A DNA stretch of 64,000 nt from positions 682,001 to 746,000 of the forward strand of contig JBGAHD010000001.1 in assembly GCA_044226395.1 (NCBI GenBank). The letters run 5' to 3'. Source of the stretch: JBGAHD01 sp044226395. Lineage in GTDB: Bacteria; Pseudomonadota; Gammaproteobacteria; Xanthomonadales; Ahniellaceae. Below the pieces are notes generated by a model. It was not told the origin of the DNA and searched no databases. It saw only the letters and a list, made by a program, of their open reading frames with translations. The position numbers and the translations under genes are program-made. Of the stretch, positions 33,016 through 40,294 are shown one piece after another (the stretch's first letter is position 1; each line of letters starts with the position of its first letter).

Positions 33016-34136
33016 GGCGCGTGCGTCGGTCGATGCTCGAACAGCAGCGCGAGCGCGCACGACGCCAGCCGCGACAACTCATCGTCGGAGCGACTGGTGA
33101 GCATGATCGGCACGCGTGCGCCGAGCGCGATGCCGGCCGCCATCGCTTCGCTCAAATGAATGAGCTGCTTGGCGAGCATGTTGCCGGACTCCAGATCGGG
33201 CACGACGAGAATGTCGGCATCGCCGGCCACGGGCGAGACAATCTGCTTGGCCGCGGCGGCTTCGCGCGAGACCGCGTTGTCGAAGGCCAAGGGGCCGTCG
33301 AGCACGCCGCCCGTGATCTGACCGCGATCGGCCATCTTGCACAAAGCCGCCGCGTCGACGGTCGAGGTGATCTTGGGATTGACCGTTTCCACGGCCGAGA
33401 GAATCGCGACCTTGGGCCGCGCGATGCCCAGCGCATGCACCAGATCGATCGCGTTCTGAACGATGTCGCGCTTGTCCATCAGATCGGGATAGATATTGAT
33501 GGCGGCGTCGGTGATGAACAGCGGGCGCGGATGATTGGGCACGTCGAGCGCGAAGACATGGCTCATGCGCCGCTCGGTGCGCAGGCCCAGTTCGCGATCG
33601 AGCACGGCCAGCAGCAACTCGTCGGTATGCAGCGCGCCCTTCATCAGCGCGCGCACCTTACCCGCGCGCGCCAGGGCCACGGCTTGCGCGGCAGCGGCGT
33701 GGCTATGCGGGGCGTCGACGAGTTCGATGCCGTCGAGCGTGCACCCAGCTTCCGCCGCGGCGACGCTGATGCGCGCGAGCGGACCGACGAGCACGGGCAC
33801 GATCAGGTTCTCGCGCGCGGCGGCGAGCGCGCCGCCCAGCGACAAGCGATCGCAGGGATGGACCACCGCCGTGCGAATCGGCGCCAGCGTGCGCGTGGCT
33901 TCGATCAGTTGCTTGTAGCGCTCGCCACGCGGCAGTGGCGTGGACGCATCGCTCGACGCGCCGCCAGGCGCCGATACACGCGCCTCGCCCGCGAGCACGG
34001 CGTCACCGCGCGCGTCGACACCCGCGCAATCGAGCACCAGATCGCCGTCGGCGCGCCGTTCGCGCAAGGTCATGCGCACGGTCAGTTCGTCGCCGACGGC
34101 GGCGCGTTGGTAGGCGTCTGGATTGATGAAGCGCAT
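33012..34136 (-). CDS. pta: Phosphate acetyltransferase with truncated MaoC-like N-terminus
   Basis: This Pta/Ptb-family enzyme forms acetyl phosphate from acetyl-CoA. Residues 75-374 are the PTA_PTB domain (YKQLIEATR, MKGALHTDELLLAVL, SHVFALDVPNHPRPLFITDAAINIYP, SPVAGDADILVVPDLESGNMLAKQL). The first 60 residues (YQRAAVGDELTVRMTLRERR, GDAVLAGEARV) look like the C-terminal half of a MaoC hot-dog domain. That domain is complete in the roughly 470-residue bifunctional relatives. The catalytic first half is missing, and only 57 bp separate the start from adh, so the hydratase part is a remnant. It is coupled to ackA by overlap. Confidence 0.9.
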   Translation of the reverse strand: MRFINPDAYQRAAVGDELTVRMTLRERRADGDLVLDCAGVDARGDAVLAGEARVSAPGGASSDASTPLPRGERYKQLIEATRTLAPIRTAVVHPCDRLSLGGALAAARENLIVPVLVGPLARISVAAAEAGCTLDGIELVDAPHSHAAAAQAVALARAGKVRALMKGALHTDELLLAVLDRELGLRTERRMSHVFALDVPNHPRPLFITDAAINIYPDLMDKRDIVQNAIDLVHALGIARPKVAILSAVETVNPKITSTVDAAALCKMADRGQITGGVLDGPLAFDNAVSREAAAAKQIVSPVAGDADILVVPDLESGNMLAKQLIHLSEAMAAGIALGARVPIMLTSRSDDELSRLASCALALLFEHRPTHAP

Positions 34137-34193
34137 GCCTGATCCTGCCCCTGTCGCGAGTGGCGCCGAGCATAGCGCGGCGCCTCGCCTGGA

Positions 34194-35222
34194 TCATGAC
34201 AGGCGCAGCACCATGCGACCATCGACCTTGCCGGCCTTGAGGTCGGCGAAGATGCGATTGATGTCCGGCAGCTTCGCCTCGTGCACGTGCGCGCGCACCT
34301 TGCCCTCGGCCGCGAAGGCCAAGGCTTCGGCGAGGTCGCGCCGCGTGCCGACGATGGAGCCGCGGATGGTGATGCGCTTGAGCACCACGTCGAACACCGG
34401 CGTCGGGAAATCGCCCGGCGGCAGGCCGACCAAGCTCACCGTGCCGCGACGACGCACGACGCGCAGCGCCTGATCAAACGCGCGCAGCGACACGGCCGTG
34501 ACCAGCACGCCATGCGTGCCGCCACCGGTTTCGCGCAGGATGCGCGCTTCGGTGTCGGGCGCGGCGGCGTCGAGCGCGAGATCGGCGCCGAGCTCACGCG
34601 CCAAGGCCAATTTATCCGCGCCGACGTCGAGCGCGATCACGTGCAAACCCATCGCCTTGGCGTACTGCACCGCCACGTGGCCCAGGCCACCGATGCCCGA
34701 AATCGTGATCCACTCGCCCGGTCGCGCTTCGGTTTCCTTGATGCCCTTGTAGGTGGTGACGCCCGCGCACAGAATCGGCGCGAGCGCGACGAAATCGGGC
34801 CGCGCCGGCAAGCGCGCGACATAGTCGGCGGCGCCAATCACGTATTCGGCGAAACCACCATTCACGCCGTAGCCCGTGTCGTGTTGCGACTCGCACACGG
34901 TTTCCCAGCCGGTGGTGCAGAACTCGCAGCAGCCGCAAGCGTCGTGCAACCACGGCACGCCAACGGCATCGCCTTCCTTCAAGCCTTTCACGCCGGGGCC
35001 GAGCGCGACGACGATGCCCGTGCCTTCGTGTCCGGGGATGAAGGGCAGCCCGGGCTTCACCGGCCAATCGCCGTCGGCCGCGTGCAGGTCGGTGTGACAG
35101 ACACCGCAGGCTTGCACCTTGATCAGCACCTCGCCGAGTCCCGGCGTCGGCACCGGCACTTCCTCGATCGCGAGTGGTTTGCCGAATTCGCGCACCACGG
35201 CGGCCTGCATCGTCTTGGCCAT
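34194..35222 (-). CDS. Zinc-dependent alcohol dehydrogenase (AdhP/AdhA type)
   Basis: This is a 342-residue medium-chain dehydrogenase, probably reducing acetaldehyde to ethanol with NADH. Catalytic zinc ligands are C42 (CGVCHTD), H65 (GHEGTG) and the Cys in PILCAGVTTYK. The structural zinc site is C96, C99, C102 and C110. The NAD-binding motif is GIGGLGHVAVQYAKAMG. It is the first gene of adh-pta-ackA and has a TTGAC-N4-GTCAA box with a -10 just upstream, so low-oxygen induction is likely. Strict ethanol specificity is inferred from the AdhP resemblance. Confidence 0.93.
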   Translation of the reverse strand: MAKTMQAAVVREFGKPLAIEEVPVPTPGLGEVLIKVQACGVCHTDLHAADGDWPVKPGLPFIPGHEGTGIVVALGPGVKGLKEGDAVGVPWLHDACGCCEFCTTGWETVCESQHDTGYGVNGGFAEYVIGAADYVARLPARPDFVALAPILCAGVTTYKGIKETEARPGEWITISGIGGLGHVAVQYAKAMGLHVIALDVGADKLALARELGADLALDAAAPDTEARILRETGGGTHGVLVTAVSLRAFDQALRVVRRRGTVSLVGLPPGDFPTPVFDVVLKRITIRGSIVGTRRDLAEALAFAAEGKVRAHVHEAKLPDINRIFADLKAGKVDGRMVLRLS

Positions 35223-35252
35223 GAGCTTGCTCCCTGGGTTGTCGATACCTTC

Positions 35253-35294
35253 AGACTAGGCTTGCGGTATTGCCCTTGCGTTGACTTGCGTCAA
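35253..35294 (-). promoter_or_regulatory. FNR/Anr/Dnr-type box and -10 for adh-pta-ackA
   Basis: TTGAC-TTGC-GTCAA (35281-35294) is a symmetric FNR/Dnr-like site differing from consensus at one base per half. On the minus strand TAGTCT (35258-35253) begins 29.5 bp from the box centre, the same spacing as the other three boxes. The adh ATG is 59 bp from the box. Confidence 0.72.
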
Positions 35295-35345
35295 TCCACG
35301 CGAACCCCGCGCGGTGACCGTGTTGAAACATCGGGCGAATCGCGG

Positions 35346-37910
35346 TCATGGCGCCATCGCGCCGCGCTGGATCGACGTCGCATGCAGCGCCGCTTGCACG
35401 CGCGGCGAAAGCTTGAACACATCGAACGCGATCACTGATACGCCGCCCAGCACCGCGGCCATCAGCAAAGAACCAAGCGCCACCGGCGCGAAATGAAACA
35501 GCGTCGCCAGTCCCGGCACCATGACGCACATCGCGACGATCGCGATCGCGATCGTCGCCACGATCCAGAACGCGCCGTGGCCCCGATCAAGCAGACTCGG
35601 CAAGGTCGCGCCACGCGTGGCATTGACGCGTACCAGCAAGAGATTGCCCACGGTCAACGCGACGAAGGCCAAGGTGCGCGCTTGCGCTTCGTCGCCGCCA
35701 TTCGACATCGTGTACAGATACAGGCCCAGGGTCGCGGCGAGCAACAGGCTGCCCTGCAAAAGGGCCAGCAGCAATTGCTTGCCACTGATCAGGCCTTCGT
35801 TCGGATCGCGCGGCGGGCGTCGCATCAGATCGCGATCGGCGGGCATGTTCTCGAAAGCGATCGAGCAGATCGGATCGATCACCATCTCGATCAGCACCAC
35901 GTGCGCGGGCCACAGCAAGGGCGGCATGCCGAACAGCACCGGCAACAGCGCCAGGCCCGCGATCGGCAAATGGATCGCGGCGATGTAGATCAAGGTGCGA
36001 CGCAGATTGTCGAAGATGCGTCGACCGTGACGCACTGCCGTGACCAGGTGACCGAAGTCATCGGCCAACAGCACGATGCCCGCGGCCTCGCGCGCGACAT
36101 CGGTGGCGCGCGTGCCCATGGCCAGGCCGATGTCGGCGGCCTTGAGCGCGGGCGCGTCGTTGACGCCATCGCCCGTCATCGCGACCACGGCGCCATCGGC
36201 GCGAAACGCCTGCACCAGGCGCAGTTTCTGTTCGGGGCGAATGCGCGCGAACACGCGCGCGCGGCGAACGGCGGCGGCGAGCGCGGCATCGTCGAGACGG
36301 TCGATCTCGGCGCCCGTGACGGCGCCAGCCGAAACATCGATGCCCGCCTCGCGCGCGATCGCGATCGCGGTGGCGGGAAAATCGCCGGTGATCATCGCCA
36401 CGTCGATGCCGGCTTCCCGCGCCTCGGCCACGGCGGCGGCGACGCTCGGGCGCAAGGGATCCTCGAAGGCGAGCAAGCCTTGATACGCGAGTCGAAGCGC
36501 GCGCGGATCGTCGGGCAGATTCGCCACGTCGACTTCGCCCGCCGCGACGCCGAGCACGCGCAACCCGCGCTTGGCGAAGGTCTCGACGCGCGCGATCAAG
36601 GCCGCGCGTTGCGCGTCGTCGAAGCGACACAAGGTCGCGATCGCTTCGGGCGCGCCCTTGGCCGCGACCACGGTGCCGCCATCCTCGCGCCGCCACACGC
36701 GCAGCAGCGCGGGCAGTTCGTGACTCAGGCCGTATTCGCGTTGCAGCGGCCATTCGGCGTGCAAATGCTCGGTGCCGGCGAGCGCGCCACGTCCGAGCGT
36801 CGTCGTCGCGACGTCCATCGGATCGACCGCTTGACGCTTCGAGGCGAGCACCGCGTACTCCAGCAGCGCGTGGAACTCTTCCGGCAAGGGTCGACCATCA
36901 CCGGTGACGTCGAACTGATCGCCATCGCGCGCCAGCACGCGCACGCGCATGCGGTTCTCGGTCAGCGTGCCGGTCTTGTCGACGCACAGCACGCTGGCGG
37001 CGCCGAGCGTTTCGATCACGGCCGGTCGACGCACCAGCACGCTCACGCGCGCCAGACGCCACGCGCCGAGCGCGAGAAACACCGCCAGCGCCATCGGAAA
37101 TTCTTCCGGCAACATCGCCATGGCCAACGCGATGCCGGCGAGCACGCCGCCCAGCCAGTCCTCGCGCAGCCAGCCATGCAGCAGCACCAGACCACCGCTG
37201 GCGAACACGGCGAACACCGCGAACAGCCGCACCAAGCGGCCGATCGTTCGTTGCAACAGCGTCGGCGCGATCTCCAGCGTGGCCAGCGACACGCCGATGC
37301 GTCCCGCCTGCGTGTTCACGCCGGTGCTCGCGACTTCGGCGATGCCATGGCCACGCACGGCCAGCGTGCCGGCGAAGATCCACGGCAGATCATCGCCGCC
37401 GGGCACGGCCGCGGGCACGTCATCCTGGGCCACATGCTTGCGCACCGGCACCGATTCGCCGGTGAGCAAGGACTCGTCGACGGACAATTGATCGCAGCGA
37501 CGCAACACCGCGTCGGCGGCGATGCGCTCGCCCTCGCCCACGACCAGCCAGTCGCCGGGCACGACGTCGCGCGCGGGCACGCGCTGCTCGACGCCATCGC
37601 GCAGCACGCGCGCGACCGGCGCGCCCATGGCGCGCAAGGCTTCGATGGCGCGCTCGCTGCGCGCGCGTTGATACACGACCAGGCCCACGGTCAGACCGGC
37701 GAAACCGGCGAGCATCGCGCCCTCGGCGAGATCACCGACGACCAGATAGATCGCGGCCGCGATCACCAGCAAAAGAAACATCGGTTCGGACAAGACGCCG
37801 ATGATCAGGCGCGCGACGCCCTCGCGCGGCGGGCGCGGCAATTCGTTGGGGCCGTGCTGTTGAAGGCGACGACGCGCCTCCTCGCTGCTCAAGCCGGGAC
37901 CGATCGTCAT
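35346..37910 (-). CDS. P-type cation-transporting ATPase (P2-like)
   Basis: This is an 854-residue P-type ATPase. The phosphorylated Asp is D311 in CVDKTGTLTENR. The actuator TGES is at about 150-153, the M4 ion-site PEEFP at 268-272, and the hinge GDGVNDAPALKAADIGLAMG follows. Four C-terminal hydrophobic segments (IAIVAMCVMVPGLATLFHF and others) give the P2 topology of Ca2+-type pumps, although the transported ion is not certain. It begins behind its own FNR/Anr box at 38044-38057. A related ATPase belongs to the Anr regulon of Pseudomonas, supporting a low-oxygen role. Confidence 0.92.
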   Translation of the reverse strand: MTIGPGLSSEEARRRLQQHGPNELPRPPREGVARLIIGVLSEPMFLLLVIAAAIYLVVGDLAEGAMLAGFAGLTVGLVVYQRARSERAIEALRAMGAPVARVLRDGVEQRVPARDVVPGDWLVVGEGERIAADAVLRRCDQLSVDESLLTGESVPVRKHVAQDDVPAAVPGGDDLPWIFAGTLAVRGHGIAEVASTGVNTQAGRIGVSLATLEIAPTLLQRTIGRLVRLFAVFAVFASGGLVLLHGWLREDWLGGVLAGIALAMAMLPEEFPMALAVFLALGAWRLARVSVLVRRPAVIETLGAASVLCVDKTGTLTENRMRVRVLARDGDQFDVTGDGRPLPEEFHALLEYAVLASKRQAVDPMDVATTTLGRGALAGTEHLHAEWPLQREYGLSHELPALLRVWRREDGGTVVAAKGAPEAIATLCRFDDAQRAALIARVETFAKRGLRVLGVAAGEVDVANLPDDPRALRLAYQGLLAFEDPLRPSVAAAVAEAREAGIDVAMITGDFPATAIAIAREAGIDVSAGAVTGAEIDRLDDAALAAAVRRARVFARIRPEQKLRLVQAFRADGAVVAMTGDGVNDAPALKAADIGLAMGTRATDVAREAAGIVLLADDFGHLVTAVRHGRRIFDNLRRTLIYIAAIHLPIAGLALLPVLFGMPPLLWPAHVVLIEMVIDPICSIAFENMPADRDLMRRPPRDPNEGLISGKQLLLALLQGSLLLAATLGLYLYTMSNGGDEAQARTLAFVALTVGNLLLVRVNATRGATLPSLLDRGHGAFWIVATIAIAIVAMCVMVPGLATLFHFAPVALGSLLMAAVLGGVSVIAFDVFKLSPRVQAALHATSIQRGAMAP

Positions 37911-38016
37911 GCGTCACCGAGCCGTCATGGGCGCGCGCGAGGCTGTCGGTGAACGCGTCGCGCCGCCCTCGCGCGAGGGTGACAACGACAAGTCATGACG
38001 AGGCTTCATATCAACC

Positions 38017-38057
38017 ATCGTAGCAACGACCGACGACAAGCGCTTGATCGCGATCAA
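38017..38057 (-). promoter_or_regulatory. FNR/Anr box and -10 for the P-type ATPase
   Basis: TTGAT-CGCG-ATCAA (38044-38057) is a perfect consensus palindrome. On the minus strand TACGAT (38022-38017) starts 28.5 bp from its centre. The box is 134 bp upstream of the ATPase start. Confidence 0.75.
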
Positions 38058-38103
38058 CTCCTCGCGCCGGGCAAACCGCACGCGTGGCCGCGCGATGGCG
38101 CGA

Positions 38104-38145
38104 TTGATTCAAATCAATGCCGACGCGGGCGCGCGAGCGCAGGAT
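38104..38145 (+). promoter_or_regulatory. FNR/Anr box for the GNAT-yqjDEK-usp operon
   Basis: TTGAT-TCAA-ATCAA (38104-38117) is a perfect consensus palindrome. A weak -10 (CAGGAT, 38140-38145) starts 29.5 bp from the centre. The ATG at 38171 is 54 bp after the box. Its centre is 60 bp from that of the divergent ATPase box. Confidence 0.7.
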
Positions 38146-38170
38146 GAGCCTAGCCTTCTGGAGAACCGCG

Positions 38171-38728
38171 ATGAGTACTTCCACCGTTTCCGCCGCGGGC
38201 AAGCCCGCGGCCGCCAATGATCCGCACTGGACGCACCGCTTGAACGACGGCACCACGGTCCTGGTGCGTTCGATCAACAAAGCCGACGCGCCGCTCGAGC
38301 GCAAATTCATCGAACGCCTCTCGCCGGCGGCGAAACGTTTCCGCTTTCTCGGCCAGATCGGCACGCCCAGCGACGCGTTGATCAAATCCCTCACCGACAT
38401 CGATCGCGAACACGAAGTCGCCTTTGTCGCGCTGATTCACGACGACGGCGAGAAGAAGGAAATTGGCGTCGGCCGCTTCTGCGTCGCGCCGGACGGTCAA
38501 AGCTGCGAATGCGCGATCACGGTCGCCGATGACTGGCGCGAACGCGGCCTGGGCACGCTGCTGATGCGACATTTGATCGATTTCGCGCGCGAGCGCGGCA
38601 TTCATGAGATGGTGTCGATCGACGCGGCCGACAATTATGCGATGCGCGATCTGTCCCTGCATTTGGGCTTCACGCGCGAAGTCGATCCCGAAGACAGCAC
38701 CCTGGTGATTCATCGCCTGACCTTGTGA
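38171..38728 (+). CDS. GNAT family N-acetyltransferase
   Basis: This is a 185-residue acetyltransferase. The acetyl-CoA loop is seen as ADDWRERGLGTLLMRHLIDFARERG, with a C-terminal DNYAMRDLSLHLGFTRE typical of the fold. The N-terminus has HRLNDGTTVLVRSINKADAPLERKF, a pattern shared with single-domain GNATs that lie beside stress operons in Pseudomonas and with the acetylase part of Pat-like protein acetyltransferases. GGAGA precedes the ATG. It is the first gene after an FNR/Anr box. The substrate is unknown; control of AckA or Pta by acetylation is a possibility only. Confidence 0.88.
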   Translation: MSTSTVSAAGKPAAANDPHWTHRLNDGTTVLVRSINKADAPLERKFIERLSPAAKRFRFLGQIGTPSDALIKSLTDIDREHEVAFVALIHDDGEKKEIGVGRFCVAPDGQSCECAITVADDWRERGLGTLLMRHLIDFARERGIHEMVSIDAADNYAMRDLSLHLGFTREVDPEDSTLVIHRLTL

Positions 38729-38738
38729 GGGCAAGACC

Positions 38739-39047
38739 ATGACCGAAACGCCTGAAGTCCGTCCCGAACTGCGCGCGCATCTGCGCGATCTCGTCGACGC
38801 CGCCGAAGCCTTGATGCGCGCGACCGTCGACGAGGCCAATGTCGAGTATCGAAACGCGCGGCAAGCACTCGACGAGAAACTCCGCGACGCGCGCGAGCGT
38901 TTGGGCGAGCGCGCGCACGACGTCGGCGAAGGCTTGAAAGCCGCCGGCGCCAAGAGCGATCGCTTCGTGCACGACAACCCTTGGGCCTCGGTCGGCATTG
39001 GGGCGGGCGTGGGGCTGCTGCTCGGTCTCCTGCTCGGCCGTCGCTGA
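38739..39047 (+). CDS. YqjD/ElaB-like DUF883 membrane-anchored ribosome-associated protein
   Basis: This 102-residue protein has a helical, charged N-terminal region (LRAHLRDLVDAAEALMRATVDEANVEYRNARQ) and one C-terminal transmembrane helix (WASVGIGAGVGLLLGLLLGRR). The HDNPWASVGIGAGVG stretch is the hallmark of YqjD/ElaB proteins, which tether ribosomes to the membrane in stationary phase in E. coli. It begins ten bases after the GNAT stop, with GAGGG upstream. Together with the next two genes it forms a yqjD-yqjE-yqjK-like triplet. Confidence 0.9.
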   Translation: MTETPEVRPELRAHLRDLVDAAEALMRATVDEANVEYRNARQALDEKLRDARERLGERAHDVGEGLKAAGAKSDRFVHDNPWASVGIGAGVGLLLGLLLGRR

Positions 39048-39051
39048 ATCG

Positions 39052-39447
39052 ATGGACGCCGATCCGCGCGGCCCCGCGACGCGCCTGCTCGATTCGGCGC
39101 GGCTCGCCTCGGCGAGCGTGCTCGATCTGGCGCGCACGCGCGTGGAACTGTTCGGGCATGAAGCCGGACTGGAACTCACTCGCGCGCGCGCCACGATCGC
39201 GTTGCTGGTGTGCGCCTTGATCTGTTTCTCGCTAGCACTGGTCTTGCTGGTGCTGCTGATCGTGGTGATGTTCTGGGACAGCCATCGCTTGCTCGCCATC
39301 GGCGGCTGTGGCGGCGTGTTGCTGATCGCCTCGGCAATCTTGCTGTGGCGTTCGCGACAACGAATCAGCGCCGAACCACGCCCCTTCGCCGCCACGCTCG
39401 GCGAACTGGCCAAGGATTGCGCCAGCCTGCGCGGTGGCGCGCCGTGA
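39052..39447 (+). CDS. YqjE-like phage-holin-superfamily (DUF1469) membrane protein
   Basis: This 131-residue protein has two strong membrane helices (TIALLVCALICFSLALVLLVLLIVVMFW and LLAIGGCGGVLLIASAILLW). An N-terminal amphipathic part (LLDSARLASASVLDLARTRVELFGHEAG) is typical of YqjE/DUF1469. The start at 39052 follows the yqjD-like stop by four bases. Its stop overlaps the next start (GTGA). The function of the family is not established. Confidence 0.85.
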   Translation: MDADPRGPATRLLDSARLASASVLDLARTRVELFGHEAGLELTRARATIALLVCALICFSLALVLLVLLIVVMFWDSHRLLAIGGCGGVLLIASAILLWRSRQRISAEPRPFAATLGELAKDCASLRGGAP

Positions 39448-39752
39448 CCACGCCCCTCGATCCGCGCACGCGCGCTCTGGTCGAACGCGCCACGCGTCAA
39501 CGCGAGGCGATGATGGCCACGCTGCGACCGTGGTCGGCGCGCGCGCGTCGGGTCGATGATGCGACCGCGCGCTGGCGCGCGCACGGACCGGGCTTGGGTC
39601 TGATGCTCGGCGTGGCCTTGGGCTTCGCGGTCGCTTGGCGACCGCGCTGGTTGCTATCGACGGCGCGCGCGGCCTTGACGCTGTGGCGACCGGCGAGTCT
39701 GCTGTGGTTGGTGCGTTCCGCGGTCGCGGCGCCGCGCGGACGCGAACCCTGA
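39444..39752 (+). CDS. YqjK-like small membrane protein
   Basis: This 102-residue protein starts with GTG overlapping the stop of the YqjE-like gene. The N-terminal half is a basic helix (ALVERATRQREAMMATLRPWSARARRV). Hydrophobic stretches follow (GPGLGLMLGVALGFAVAW and PASLLWLVRSAVA). The family assignment rests mainly on gene order after yqjD and yqjE; sequence similarity to E. coli YqjK is weak by eye. Confidence 0.68.
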   Translation: MTTPLDPRTRALVERATRQREAMMATLRPWSARARRVDDATARWRAHGPGLGLMLGVALGFAVAWRPRWLLSTARAALTLWRPASLLWLVRSAVAAPRGREP

Positions 39753-39809
39753 TCGATCATGACGCGCCCCGCGCGGCCGCCGCCCGCGCGAACGCATCCG
39801 GAGTTGCCC

Positions 39810-40280
39810 ATGTACAAACGCATCTTGCTCGCCACCGATGGTTCGCCACTGGCCGAACATGCGTGGCGTCATGGCTTGGCGCTCGCCAAGCTCGTCGGCG
39901 CGCGCGTGCTGGGCGTCTATGCCTCGCCGCCTTACGTGCCGCCCGTGGGTTTCGAATTCGTGCCCGCGACGCTGATTCCGATCGAGGACTATGAACTCGC
40001 CGCGCGCGAAAGCGCCAAGCGCTATCTCGGCGAGATCAGCTCGGCCGCGAAGGCGCTCGAGGTCACGTGCAGCGTGCGCCACGTCGCCGACTCGGCGCCG
40101 GCCGAGGCCATCATCGCCGCCGCGACCGACGCCAAATGCGATCTGATCGTGATCGGCTCGCACGGCTTCGGCGCGGCGCGGCAGCTACTGCTGGGTTCGA
40201 CCACGACACGCGTGCTCGCGCACTGCACGGTGCCGGTGCTGGTGCATCGCGACCCGCGCAAGCAACGAACCAAGGCGTGA
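39810..40280 (+). CDS. Universal stress protein (UspA family)
   Basis: This is a 156-residue single-domain Usp protein. MYKRILLATDGSPLAEHAWRHGLALA is the classic N-terminus. The ATP-binding motif G-2X-G-9X-G-(S/T) appears as GSHGFGAARQLLLGSTTTRVL, so it is of the nucleotide-binding type. CCGGAG lies before the ATG at 39810; an ATG at 39759 would add 17 unconserved residues. It ends the run that begins at the FNR/Anr box; Usp genes are frequent Anr targets in Pseudomonas. Confidence 0.92.
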   Translation: MYKRILLATDGSPLAEHAWRHGLALAKLVGARVLGVYASPPYVPPVGFEFVPATLIPIEDYELAARESAKRYLGEISSAAKALEVTCSVRHVADSAPAEAIIAAATDAKCDLIVIGSHGFGAARQLLLGSTTTRVLAHCTVPVLVHRDPRKQRTKA

Positions 40281-40294
40281 TCCGCGCGTTGTCG

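Noticed and set aside
35533..35558. 26-bp perfect palindrome inside the P-type ATPase gene
   Set aside because: It is explained by alternating Ile and Ala codons (ATC GCG ATC) in a membrane helix.
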